NCBI GenBank assembly: GCA_036271015.1
Contig: DATBBL010000385.1
Span: 1 to 20,136 of the forward strand
Length of the DNA: 20,136 bases
DNA from: DASUAS01 sp036271015
Lineage (GTDB): Bacteria > Actinomycetota > Acidimicrobiia > IMCC26256 > DASPTH01
Reading direction: 5' to 3'
A program made the translations under genes and the position numbers. Shown here piece after piece: positions 6,589-14,550 of this stretch. How positions within the stretch are numbered: position 1 is the stretch's first letter; every line of letters begins with the position of its first letter. The notes beneath the pieces were generated by a model. It had not been told where the DNA came from. It saw only the letters and a program-made list of their open reading frames with translations, and did no database searches.

Positions 6589-7682
6589 ATGCGGGCGGCG
6601 TTGCCGCCGACCATGAGGCGCATCTCGTCGACGGGGACATCGTCGAAGTGCGTGTGGATCACCTGTTGCGACTCGGGCCAGGTGGAGTCGGGGTGCGGGT
6701 AGTCGGTGGCCCAGAGGAGGTTCTCGACGCCGATCTCGTGTCGGTTCTGGACGCCGAACTCGTCCTCTTCGAACGTGGCGAACATGTTCTCGCGCCAGTA
6801 GTGCGACGGCAGCTCCGGGAGGTTCATGCCCAACTGCTCCCACCCGTGCCGGTCGGACATCCGGTCGAGCCGGGTGAGGAAGTAGGGCAACCAGCCGAGC
6901 CCGGCCTCCACGAACCCGACCTGGAGCCGCGGATGGCGGACGAAGATGCCGGGCAGCAGCCAGCTCGCCATCGCCTCGGCCATGTACATCGACGGGAGCG
7001 ACTGGAAGATCCCCTTGGCCGGCGTCGGGTCGCGGTCCATCACCTCGAAGAGGTATTCGTTGGCGCCGGTGTGCTGGCTGATCGGGATCCCCAGATCCTC
7101 GATCGCGGACCACAGCGGGTCGTAGACCTCGTCCCAGTAGGGCGCGAGGTCGACGTCCGACGGGTAGAGCGGCAGCTGCACCGCGCGCGCACCTTCGTTG
7201 GCGATGCGCTGCACCTCCTTCATCGCGCACTCGACGTCGTGCAACGGGAGGATGTACACCGGGATCAGCCGCAACGGGTCCAGCGATGCGAACTCGATGG
7301 CGGCGTCGTTCGTGGCCTGGAACGCGGCGAGGCACGCATCGGCATCCATGGCGTAGAGCTCGGCGCCGCCGGTCGCGCTGGCGTAGAGCACTTCGGCGTC
7401 GACCCGGTCGATGTCCATGTCGGCGAGGCGCTCGTGGGGGTCGTACGCGCCGGGGCGCCCGGCGGCTTCCCATGGCTTCTCGGTCGGCAGACCGGCGGCG
7501 GCCGTGGCGGCGTCGCCCGTCTTGTTCTTCAACTGCTTCTGCGGCTTCCCCTCGAGGATGCGCGAATACATCGCCGTCAGCGCGCCCTGGTACGCCTCGT
7601 GGTGCTGACGCGGGAGGTGGGCCAGGATCTTCTCCGGCTTCAGCTCGAGGTGCGAGTCCGCCGAGATGATGCGCTCGGTCAT
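6576..7682 (-). CDS. Amidohydrolase family 2 (Amidohydro_2, PF04909) metal-dependent hydrolase
   Basis: 368 residues, typical for the family. Metal and catalytic positions: Asp9 and His11 in ISADSHLE, His204 in ISQHTGANEY, Glu259 in VGFVEAGLGWLPY, and Asp327 with His330 in ATDYPHPDSTWP. 'Asp-x-His' instead of 'His-x-His' at the first site is common in this branch. Family knowledge: TIM-barrel hydrolases or decarboxylases related to ACMSD/gamma-resorcylate decarboxylase; in actinobacterial catabolic clusters their true substrates are mostly unknown. The start is supported by GGGGGAG (bases 7689-7695 on this strand) six bases before the ATG. It is divergent from, and homologous to, the next amidohydrolase gene, with which it shares a 135-base control region. 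A long Lys/Gly/Ala-rich insert lies at residues 42-80. Confidence 0.92.
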   Translation of the reverse strand: MTERIISADSHLELKPEKILAHLPRQHHEAYQGALTAMYSRILEGKPQKQLKNKTGDAATAAAGLPTEKPWEAAGRPGAYDPHERLADMDIDRVDAEVLYASATGGAELYAMDADACLAAFQATNDAAIEFASLDPLRLIPVYILPLHDVECAMKEVQRIANEGARAVQLPLYPSDVDLAPYWDEVYDPLWSAIEDLGIPISQHTGANEYLFEVMDRDPTPAKGIFQSLPSMYMAEAMASWLLPGIFVRHPRLQVGFVEAGLGWLPYFLTRLDRMSDRHGWEQLGMNLPELPSHYWRENMFATFEEDEFGVQNRHEIGVENLLWATDYPHPDSTWPESQQVIHTHFDDVPVDEMRLMVGGNAARIYKL

Positions 7683-7774
7683 GTGCAGCTCCCCCTAGAC
7701 GCCACTCCGCTCGGTTCCGTCGCGGGAGTGTGGAAGCGGTCGCGCCGATCGTCAAATCCGGTGTCGGCGGCAGA

Positions 7775-7796
7775 ATGGTACTCTGAATTCGCAGAG
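7775..7796. promoter_or_regulatory. Candidate promoter and operator between the divergent amidohydrolase genes
   Basis: An extended -10 sequence, TGGTACTCT (7776-7784), points right toward the gene at 7818. It is overlapped by the inverted repeat CTCTG (7781-7785) - AATTCG - CAGAG (7792-7796). On the opposite strand TACCAT (7780-7775) fits a -10 box for the left-hand gene, so the two promoters may overlap. No -35 box is clear on either strand. A second, looser symmetry is GAAT (7773-7776) with ATTC (7787-7790). Such a repeat over a promoter is where a TetR repressor would be expected to bind; a TetR gene lies in the same transcription unit (8915). Confidence 0.45.
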
Positions 7797-7817
7797 GGAC
7801 GTGCCGAAGGAGGACCG

Positions 7818-8918
7818 ATGGACGCGGCCGGACTGGCGAAGATCTCCGCCGACTCGCACATCGACGAGCCGCACGACCTCTGGTTCGAGCGGCTGGACGC
7901 CGACCTCCGGGACCGGGCGCCCCGGCGCATCCAGGCCGAGCAGGACGGCGGCTGGAGCCTGGTGATCGACGACAGCCCGCTCGGGTGGTCGGACCTCTCG
8001 GCGGAGGAGGCGCAGGCGAACGAGTCGGCGCGGGTCGCCGCCGCGGCGCCCGACGTCCGCTTCGCGATGATGCGCGCCGACGGCGTCAACGCCGAGATCA
8101 TCTACCCCACCATCGGCCTGTACGCGTGGAACATCACGGACCCGACCGTCGGACGCGCGTCGTGCGTCGTCTACAACGACTGGATCCTCGAACGCCTCGG
8201 CGGCATCGACCGCATCAAGCTGGCGGCGATGATCCCGACGTGGGACGTCGACATGGCGATCGACGAGGTGCGACGCACGGCGACGAACCCGTCGGTCGGC
8301 GGTCTGCTCCTCCCGCTCGTGGGCACGCCCGAGTGGAACCTCCCGGTGTGGGAACCGCTCTGGGCCGCGATCCAGGAGACCGGCATCCCCGCGGTGATGC
8401 ACCAGGGCAGCGGTCACGACATGATCTTCTACCGGGGTTGGGGATCACCCACCGCGAACCTGCTCACGACGCAGTCCATGGCGCCGCGCGCTGCCGCGCT
8501 GCTGAGCTGCAGCGGCGTGCTCGAGCGCTACCCCGACCTGCATGTCGTGATGGTCGAGGTGAACGCGGGATGGATGGCGTGGACGATGTCGACGCTGGAC
8601 GAGTACTACGTCGCGCACCAGCGGAACGGCTGGACCAAGCCGATCCTGGCCGAGGTCCCGAGCCACTACCTCAGGCGCCAGGTGCACGCGACGTTCCAGG
8701 AGGATCCCGTCGCGCTGCACAACATCCCGCTCACCGGTACCGACTGCCTGCTCTGGGGCAACGACTACCCGCACCCCGAGAGCACCTATCCCGACTCGAA
8801 CGCGATCCTCGACCGGTTGCTCGTGGATGTCGGCGACGACGACGCGCGCGCCATCGTGTTCGAGAACGCGGCGCGGCTCTTCGGCTTCTCGGAGCGCGTC
8901 GGCGAGCCGGTCCCGTGA
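7818..8918 (+). CDS. Amidohydrolase family 2 (Amidohydro_2) metal-dependent hydrolase
   Basis: 366 residues from the ATG at 7818, chosen because AAGGAGG (7807-7813) lies four bases upstream; an open frame continues leftward through the divergent gene but carries no family sequence there. Metal-site residues: Asp12 and His14 in SADSHIDEP, His195 in AVMHQGSGHD, Glu247 in VVMVEVNAGWMAW, and Asp316 with His319 in WGNDYPHPESTYPDS. The segment KPILAEVPSHYLRRQVHATFQEDP is also typical of this branch. It is clearly a paralogue of the gene on the other side of the shared promoter region (both have DSH, DYPHP-(D/E)-STxP(D/E)S and PSHYxR signatures), so the pair may act on related substrates or successive steps. 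Its stop overlaps the TetR start by GTGA. Confidence 0.93.
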   Translation: MDAAGLAKISADSHIDEPHDLWFERLDADLRDRAPRRIQAEQDGGWSLVIDDSPLGWSDLSAEEAQANESARVAAAAPDVRFAMMRADGVNAEIIYPTIGLYAWNITDPTVGRASCVVYNDWILERLGGIDRIKLAAMIPTWDVDMAIDEVRRTATNPSVGGLLLPLVGTPEWNLPVWEPLWAAIQETGIPAVMHQGSGHDMIFYRGWGSPTANLLTTQSMAPRAAALLSCSGVLERYPDLHVVMVEVNAGWMAWTMSTLDEYYVAHQRNGWTKPILAEVPSHYLRRQVHATFQEDPVALHNIPLTGTDCLLWGNDYPHPESTYPDSNAILDRLLVDVGDDDARAIVFENAARLFGFSERVGEPVP

Positions 8919-9586
8919 GCGTCAGCACCGACGACGCCGCGCCGAGCCGTCGCGACCTCGCGGTCGAGCGGTCGATCACCAAGGCGCGGGCGCGGGCGGA
9001 GGAACGGTCCGCCCTCCTGATCGACGCCGCGCTCGAGCTCGTCGCCGAGCGCAAGAGCCTCGAGTTCACCGTGCAGGAGGTCGTCGACCGCACGAAGCTC
9101 TCCCTCCATGCGTTCTACCAACTCTTCGAGAGCAAGGACGCGCTCGTCGAGGCGGTGCTCGAGGAGTCACTCGAGCGCGGCGTGGTGGAGCTGCGCCGCC
9201 GGGTCGACGACGCGGAGCTCCCGATCGACCGGCTCCGCGCCTTCATCGTCGGCTACTTCGAGCTCGCGACCGAGAGCCGGCATCCGGTGCTCGGCGCCGG
9301 GGCTGCGTTCACCGAGTTCTCGGTCCACCTCGACTTCGTGGCCCCGGCCAAGGCGTGGGACGCGTACCGCCCGCTGCGGATCCTCGCCTACGAGCTGCTG
9401 CGCGCCGCGATCGACGACGGGTCGATCCGCGCCGACCTCGATCCCGACCTCGTCGCCGCCTTCCTGCTCGCCTCGGTCCGCACCGTCACCGAGATCACCA
9501 TCGCCGGCACCAGCACCGCCCGGCCCACCGGTGAGCAGCTCTGGCAGCTCGTCGCCGACGGGGTCACGCCGCTCGCTCGGGGGTAG
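8915..9586 (+). CDS. TetR/AcrR-family transcriptional regulator
   Basis: 223 residues from the GTG at 8915, which overlaps the stop of the amidohydrolase gene (GTGA) and implies translational coupling; no independent ribosome-binding site is seen. The N-terminal DNA-binding domain follows the TetR plan: SALLIDAALELVAERKSLEFTV (helix 1 and lead-in, about 32-53), then the helix-turn-helix VQEVVDRTKLSLHAFYQLFESKDALVEAVL (53-82), with the family-typical 'FYxxFxSKxxL' end. The C-terminal part (about 90-223) is the helical ligand-binding and dimer domain and is not informative about the ligand. Encoded with the amidohydrolase, it most likely regulates that promoter region, including the inverted repeat at 7781-7796; this is inference from context. 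A basic, probably disordered tail of about 25 residues precedes helix 1. Confidence 0.92.
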   Translation: MSVSTDDAAPSRRDLAVERSITKARARAEERSALLIDAALELVAERKSLEFTVQEVVDRTKLSLHAFYQLFESKDALVEAVLEESLERGVVELRRRVDDAELPIDRLRAFIVGYFELATESRHPVLGAGAAFTEFSVHLDFVAPAKAWDAYRPLRILAYELLRAAIDDGSIRADLDPDLVAAFLLASVRTVTEITIAGTSTARPTGEQLWQLVADGVTPLARG

Positions 9587-9611
9587 GCCTCGGACGTCGC
9601 CGAACACGTGC

Positions 9612-12065
9612 TCAGTGCAGCACGCCGCCGACCACGGTGTCGCCGATGACGCCGTCGGCGGTGAGCGCGTCCACCTCGTCGTCGGTGAGGCCGAGGATGC
9701 GCGTGAACACGTCGCGGTTGTGCTCGCCGAGCAACGGCGCGTGCCGGCGGTTGTGCACGCGCGGGCCGTTGGCATGACGGAACGGCGCGCCGATGAAGTC
9801 GACGGTGCCGGTGACCGGGTGCTCGACCGGTTCGAACAGCCGACGCCACTCCACCTGCGGCAGCCGGTCGTGCTCGTGCGCCGGCACCACCGGCTCGGCC
9901 GGTACGCCCGCGGCCGACAGCGGCCCGACGATCTCCTCGGTGCTGCGGGTCGCGCACCACTCCGCGAGCGCGGCGTCGAGCTCGTCCTCGACCTCGCGAC
10001 GGCCGCCCGCGGTGGCGAGCGACGGGTCGGCGGCCCAGCCCCCGCGCGTCGTCACCCGGCACAACGCCTGCCATTGGGTCTCGTCGGTCACCGAGATCGC
10101 GACCCAGCGGTCCTGCACGCCGTGTGCGTCGACGTCCGCGGTCCGGTACACGCCCTGGGGAGCGTTCGTGGCACTCCGGTTGCCGTGGCGCTCGAGGAGC
10201 CGACCGTACGCCGAGTGCTCGACGATCTGCTCGGCCGCGAGGTTGAGCGCGGCACCGACCATCGGGCACTCGAGGTACATCCCCCGCCCGGTGCGCCGCC
10301 GGTGCTCGAGCGCCAGGAGCAACGCGACGGTGGCGTGCGCCCCGCCCATCGCGTCGGCGACGCCCGACGGCGGCTCCGGGCCCCGATCGGGGAAGCCGCT
10401 GACCCACGCGATCCCGGCCTGCGCTTCGATGGTCGGCGCGTAGGCGAGCCGCTCCCGCCAGGGGCCGGTGATGCCGTACGCCGGCGCCCGCAGCACCACC
10501 AGCTGCGGGTTCCGTTCGAGGAGGACCTCCTGGTCGAGCTCGAGCTGCTCGAGCACGCGCGGGCTGAAGTTGTCGAGCACGACGTCGCTGCGCGCGACGA
10601 GGTCGAGGAACAGCTCGCGCCCTCGTTCGCTGTCGAGCTCGATGGCGACGTCGAGCTTGTTGGTGTTCGAGCCGTGGAACATCGGGCACCACTCCCACCA
10701 CTGCGGTTCGCTCATCGGTCGCGTGGTGTTGAGCCGGATGCCGTCGGGATGCTTCGTCGACTCGACGTGGATCACCTCCGCCCCGAGGACGCCGCACGCG
10801 TAGCCAATCACCGGTCCGGCCCAGAACGCGGTGAGGTCGACGACGCGGAGGCCGGCGAGCGGCAACGGCGGCGCGGCCGGTGAGGCGACGCCGCGGGCGA
10901 CGTCGCCCGGGTCTCTCGTGCGGATGGTCGACGGCCGGGCGCGATGACGCTCCGTGTCACGCCCGATGGCGGGCGCCGCTGCGAACGGTCGCGGCGACGC
11001 CTCACCGCCGAGGCGGTAGGGCACGGCCGGTTGCACGAAGCCGGCCGGGTTCTCGGCGATCCACCCGCCGTCGACGAGATGCGGGAACTGCGGCACCGTC
11101 GCACCGTTGCCCACCTCGGCCACCGGGACGCGGAGCAACGTCGCCAGCTCGACGATCTCGGCTGTCGACCGGGCCGTGGTCCACTCCTCGATGATCGCCT
11201 CGAGCTCGGGCCGGTGCAGCGTGCGGTACGTGCCCCGGGCCAGCCGTTCGTCGTCGTACCAGTCGTCGCGGCCGATCATGGTGCAGAAGTCGAGCCACTG
11301 CTGACCGGTGGTCGTCTGCAGCGCGACGTACCCGTCGGCGGTCGGGTGGAGGTTCGGGAGCTGGGACGAGCGCACCGGCCGGAACGGCACCCCGGCCACC
11401 TGGAACCAGGTCACCGGGTACAGCGGCTGGCTGAACATCAGCGCGTCGAGGGCGGCGACGTCGACGAGATCGCCGATGCGGTGGAGCCGGGCCCGTCGCA
11501 GCGCGGCCAGGGTGCCGATGGCGGCGTAGGTGCCGGCGGCCCACTCCCCCGGGAGTCCTCCGCAGAGCAGCGGCGGGCGATCGGGAGTGCCGCGCTGCAC
11601 GTGACCGCCACAGAGCGCCTGCCGGGTGAAGTCGGTGGTCGGGCGATCGCGCCACGGCCCGTCGAGCCCGAACGGGCTCAGTGCGGTGACGACGACGCCC
11701 GGCCGCCCGCGCCACAGCCGCTCGGGGGTGAAGCGCGGATCGTCGGCGATCGACGTGCCCGCCGACCAGACGACGATCTCGGCGTCGTCGAGCAACGCGT
11801 GCACGAGGCCGACGTCGGCGTCGGTCACCGCCGACGCGACCACGCTGTCCTTCGAGGTCGACAGGAAGCGGAAGAAGGCGCCGTCCTCACCGGGTGGGAT
11901 GGCGGCACCACTCTCCGACCGGCGCCGGAGTGGGTCGCCGGCCGGGTCCTCGACCTTCACCACGTCGGCGCCGCCGTCGGCCAGCAGCTTCGTGCAGTAC
12001 GCACCCGCGAGGCCGCTCGAGAGGTCGACCACCCGGGTGCCGACCAACGGCCAGGCATCACTCAC
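9612..12065 (-). CDS. Tandem-domain CaiB/BaiF (family III) CoA-transferase
   Basis: 817 residues, about twice the normal 400, because two CoA_transf_3 (PF02515) domains are joined. Domain 1 (about 6-370) begins PLVGTRVVDLSSGLAGAYCTKLLADGGADVVKVEDP; domain 2 (about 401-800) begins LPLAGLRVVDLTAFWAGPVIGYACGVLGAEVIHVES. In domain 2 the catalytic Asp is Asp571 (GVADAMGG), aligning with Asp169 of formyl-CoA transferase. In domain 1 the aligned position is Glu174 (LPGEWAAG), so that half is probably not catalytic by the standard aspartyl-CoA route. Family knowledge: CoA is moved between carboxylic acids via glutamyl/aspartyl anhydrides. Substrate unknown. The start is GTG 12065; the frame runs on to 12317 but that part is low-complexity and overlaps the divergent permease gene. 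There is no Shine-Dalgarno; TACGGT (12073-12078, this strand) placed seven bases upstream suggests a leaderless message. Confidence 0.9.
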   Translation of the reverse strand: MSDAWPLVGTRVVDLSSGLAGAYCTKLLADGGADVVKVEDPAGDPLRRRSESGAAIPPGEDGAFFRFLSTSKDSVVASAVTDADVGLVHALLDDAEIVVWSAGTSIADDPRFTPERLWRGRPGVVVTALSPFGLDGPWRDRPTTDFTRQALCGGHVQRGTPDRPPLLCGGLPGEWAAGTYAAIGTLAALRRARLHRIGDLVDVAALDALMFSQPLYPVTWFQVAGVPFRPVRSSQLPNLHPTADGYVALQTTTGQQWLDFCTMIGRDDWYDDERLARGTYRTLHRPELEAIIEEWTTARSTAEIVELATLLRVPVAEVGNGATVPQFPHLVDGGWIAENPAGFVQPAVPYRLGGEASPRPFAAAPAIGRDTERHRARPSTIRTRDPGDVARGVASPAAPPLPLAGLRVVDLTAFWAGPVIGYACGVLGAEVIHVESTKHPDGIRLNTTRPMSEPQWWEWCPMFHGSNTNKLDVAIELDSERGRELFLDLVARSDVVLDNFSPRVLEQLELDQEVLLERNPQLVVLRAPAYGITGPWRERLAYAPTIEAQAGIAWVSGFPDRGPEPPSGVADAMGGAHATVALLLALEHRRRTGRGMYLECPMVGAALNLAAEQIVEHSAYGRLLERHGNRSATNAPQGVYRTADVDAHGVQDRWVAISVTDETQWQALCRVTTRGGWAADPSLATAGGRREVEDELDAALAEWCATRSTEEIVGPLSAAGVPAEPVVPAHEHDRLPQVEWRRLFEPVEHPVTGTVDFIGAPFRHANGPRVHNRRHAPLLGEHNRDVFTRILGLTDDEVDALTADGVIGDTVVGGVLH

Positions 12066-12189
12066 CCGGGGGACCGTAACCGGCGGACCGGCGGCGCGGG
12101 GCAGGCCTCCCCCGATCGGGTGGGGCCTCCCCCCTGTTCCCACACCCGCCCGGGTGGTTGGCTCGGGGCGTGCAGGAGCGGCGCCGGCG
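12066..12189. promoter_or_regulatory. Divergent intergenic region with a 10-base direct repeat
   Basis: 124 bases separate the CoA-transferase and permease starts. On the minus strand TACGGT (12078-12073) is a possible -10 for the CoA-transferase. GGCCTCCCCC occurs twice, at 12104-12113 and 12124-12133, spaced exactly 20 bases, i.e. two helical turns, which would suit a protein dimer or pair of activators on one DNA face. On the plus strand AGGAG (12174-12178) lies 11 bases before the GTG start of the permease. No clear -35/-10 for the permease is visible. Confidence 0.35.
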
Positions 12190-14550
12190 GTGAGCGCGGC
12201 GTGGATCTGGGCCCGGGCGGAGCTGCGGGCGAGGTGGCGGGCCTGGGTGTTGCTGGGCCTCCTGGCCGGCGCCACGGTCGGGGTGGCGGCGGCGGGGTGG
12301 GCCGGCGCTCGCCGCACCGCGAACGCGGTCCCGAACTACGTCGCCGCCTCGCACCTCCCGACCGCGGCGTTGCTCGCCAACGACCCCGCGTTCGGCCCGG
12401 AGCAGCGACGCGCGGTGAACCGCCTCCCCGGCGTCACCAAGGCGTACCCGTTCATGGTGGGCGTCGCCACCGAGGTCTTCCAGCCTCGGAAGCTGGGCCC
12501 GGTCAGCGCGTCGTTGTTCCCCGTGGCCGCCGCGTCGACCCCCGTGATGACCGGGCCGCTGGTGGCGGGGCGCCTCCCCGATCCGTCGCGCGCCGACGAG
12601 ATCGTCGTCGACGAGAACGCCCGCGACCGCTTCCACCTCGACCTCGGTGCGCCGATGGTGATCGGGCAGTCGAACCTCGGCCAGGTCCCGCCGCAGTTCG
12701 ACCCTCCGGGCGGTGCCGAGCCGTTCCGCCAGAAGCTGCGCGTGGTCGGCATCTCCAAGTCGGTGTCGAGCGACCCCGCCTGGATCCCGTCCAGCGGCTT
12801 CTACGCAAAGTACGGCCCCCACATGCCCCAGATCGTGAACGAGTTCATCGGCCTCCGCGGGGGCGCGAAAGCTATTCCCGCGTTCACCACCCGCGTCGGA
12901 CGCATCCTCGGGCACCCGGTGAACGTCGAGGACGTCGCCGACCTCTTCGGCATCCGCAAGGCCAAGAACGTCACCGACCTCGAGCGCGACGGGCTGCTCC
13001 TGTTCGCGGTGGCCGCCCTCATCGGTGGTGGCGTGCTCGTCGGGCAGGCGCTGGTCCGGACGGTCTCGGCCAGCGCGGCCGACCTCCCGACGTGGCGCGC
13101 CATCGGGGCCGACCGCCGCCTGGCCATGCGCGCCCTCGTGCTGCCGAGCATCATCACCGTCGTCGTGGGGGCGTTCACCACCGTCGTCGTCGCCATCGCG
13201 CTGTCGTCGCGCTTCCCGCTCGGGAGCGCGCGCGACTACGACCTCGACCTCGGGACCCACGCCGACTGGTTCGTGCTCGGCGTCGGCGTGGTCGCGGTGC
13301 TGGTCGGGCTGCTCGCCATCGCGGTGGGCGCGGCGTGGTGGCGCATCAACCGTCGTGGGCCGCGCGACGACCGGCCCTCCGTGCTCGATCGCGTGCTCGC
13401 GCCCATGAGTCGGGCCCCCGCCCTGATGATCGGTGCCCGGCTGGCGGGCGAGCCCGGCCGCGGTCGGCGCGCGGTACCCGTGCGCTCGGCCGTGGTGGGT
13501 GCCGTAGCCGGCATCATCGGCGTGGTCGGGTGCTTCACGTTCCGCGCCGGGATCGAGGACGCGGTCACCCAACCCCGCCGTTCGGGAGTCGTGTGGAACT
13601 TCGGGCTCGGCGCAGGCGGTGGGCTCGTCCCGGCGAAGACCGTCGACGCGGTCGCCCGCGACCGCTCCATCGGCGCCGCCATCCGCGCCACGTGGCACCG
13701 CGCGGTGCCGGTCGACGGCCACCCGGTCCCCATGTTCGGCACGAGCACCGTCCGCGGCGATCTGCGGTTCGTGGTGCTGCGCGGTCGGCGGCCGCACGCC
13801 ACCGACGAGATCGCGTTCGCACCGACCACGATGCACGAACAGCACCTCTCGCTCGGCGACCGGGTGCGGGTCGGGGGCGCGGACGGCACGACCGTGCGCG
13901 TCGTCGGCGAGGTGCTGCTCCCGGCCACCTCCCACACCGACTACGACCAGAGCGGCTGGATGACCGCACGCGGGCTGCGGCAGGCGATCGGTCGATCCAC
14001 CGGCTCCGACTCCGAGGACTACCTGCTCGTCCGTTGGCGGCCGGGCGTGGACGTAGCAGCGGCGACCCGGCGGCTCGTCCGCCTCGGCGGTGACGACCTG
14101 TACTCCATGCCCGCGACACTGCCGACCGTGGTCGCCGACCTGCGGCGCATGGAAGGGCTTCCCCTCGCACTGGCGGGCTTCTTCGCATTGCTCGCCTGTG
14201 CGACGGTCGCGCACGCGCTGGTCACCACCGTGCGCCGGCGCCGCCACGACCTGGCCGTGCTGAGGTCGATCGGGTTCACCCGTCGGCAGACGCGGCGTGC
14301 GATCGCGTGGCAGGCGACGCTCATCGCCGCGGTGGGCGTCGTGGTCGGCGTGCCGCTCGGCATCGCCGCCGGACGGCTCACGTGGCGATGGCTGGCCGAC
14401 GACTACCCGATCGTGTACGTACCGCCGTTCGCGCTCCTCGCGGTGCTGATCGTGGCGTCGGTGGCGATCCTGCTCGCGAACGCGCTGGCCGCCGGCCCGG
14501 CCCGCGTCGCCGGCCGCATCCGCCCGGCGGAGGCGCTACGCGTCGAGTGA
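12190..14550 (+). CDS. FtsX/MacB-like ABC transporter permease
   Basis: 786 residues from the GTG at 12190 (AGGAG 11 bases upstream; the upstream open frame is shadow sequence over the CoA-transferase). Hydrophobic segments lie at about 19-38, 268-288, 316-337, 359-381, 430-450, 657-678, 708-728 and 746-764, with a large extracytoplasmic region (39-267) and a second one (451-656). The final FtsX domain (PF02687) carries the usual 'RRRRHDLAVLRSIGFTRRQTRRAIAWQA' coupling segment, and an earlier copy is seen at 297-318 (LPTWRAIGADRRLAMRALVL); the protein is thus a two-FtsX-domain permease, as in actinobacterial lipoprotein- or lipid-handling exporters. No ATPase gene is adjacent within the window, so its partner must be encoded elsewhere or the gene is an orphan. 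Its 3' end overlaps the convergent LLM gene by 15 bases. Cargo is unknown. Confidence 0.9.
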   Translation: MSAAWIWARAELRARWRAWVLLGLLAGATVGVAAAGWAGARRTANAVPNYVAASHLPTAALLANDPAFGPEQRRAVNRLPGVTKAYPFMVGVATEVFQPRKLGPVSASLFPVAAASTPVMTGPLVAGRLPDPSRADEIVVDENARDRFHLDLGAPMVIGQSNLGQVPPQFDPPGGAEPFRQKLRVVGISKSVSSDPAWIPSSGFYAKYGPHMPQIVNEFIGLRGGAKAIPAFTTRVGRILGHPVNVEDVADLFGIRKAKNVTDLERDGLLLFAVAALIGGGVLVGQALVRTVSASAADLPTWRAIGADRRLAMRALVLPSIITVVVGAFTTVVVAIALSSRFPLGSARDYDLDLGTHADWFVLGVGVVAVLVGLLAIAVGAAWWRINRRGPRDDRPSVLDRVLAPMSRAPALMIGARLAGEPGRGRRAVPVRSAVVGAVAGIIGVVGCFTFRAGIEDAVTQPRRSGVVWNFGLGAGGGLVPAKTVDAVARDRSIGAAIRATWHRAVPVDGHPVPMFGTSTVRGDLRFVVLRGRRPHATDEIAFAPTTMHEQHLSLGDRVRVGGADGTTVRVVGEVLLPATSHTDYDQSGWMTARGLRQAIGRSTGSDSEDYLLVRWRPGVDVAAATRRLVRLGGDDLYSMPATLPTVVADLRRMEGLPLALAGFFALLACATVAHALVTTVRRRRHDLAVLRSIGFTRRQTRRAIAWQATLIAAVGVVVGVPLGIAAGRLTWRWLADDYPIVYVPPFALLAVLIVASVAILLANALAAGPARVAGRIRPAEALRVE

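Noticed and set aside
6648..7817. Leftward extension of the second amidohydrolase frame
   Set aside because: It is the antisense shadow of the first amidohydrolase; family sequence starts at the ATG 7818 after a strong ribosome site.
12066..12317. N-terminal extension of the CoA-transferase frame (84 more codons)
   Set aside because: The extension is low-complexity Ala/Pro/Arg sequence lying over the permease start; family similarity begins right after the GTG at 12065.
10944..14093. A 1049-codon plus-strand open frame over the CoA-transferase and permease
   Set aside because: It runs antisense to one real gene and out of frame with another; its product is Arg/Gly/Pro/His-rich without recognisable domains.
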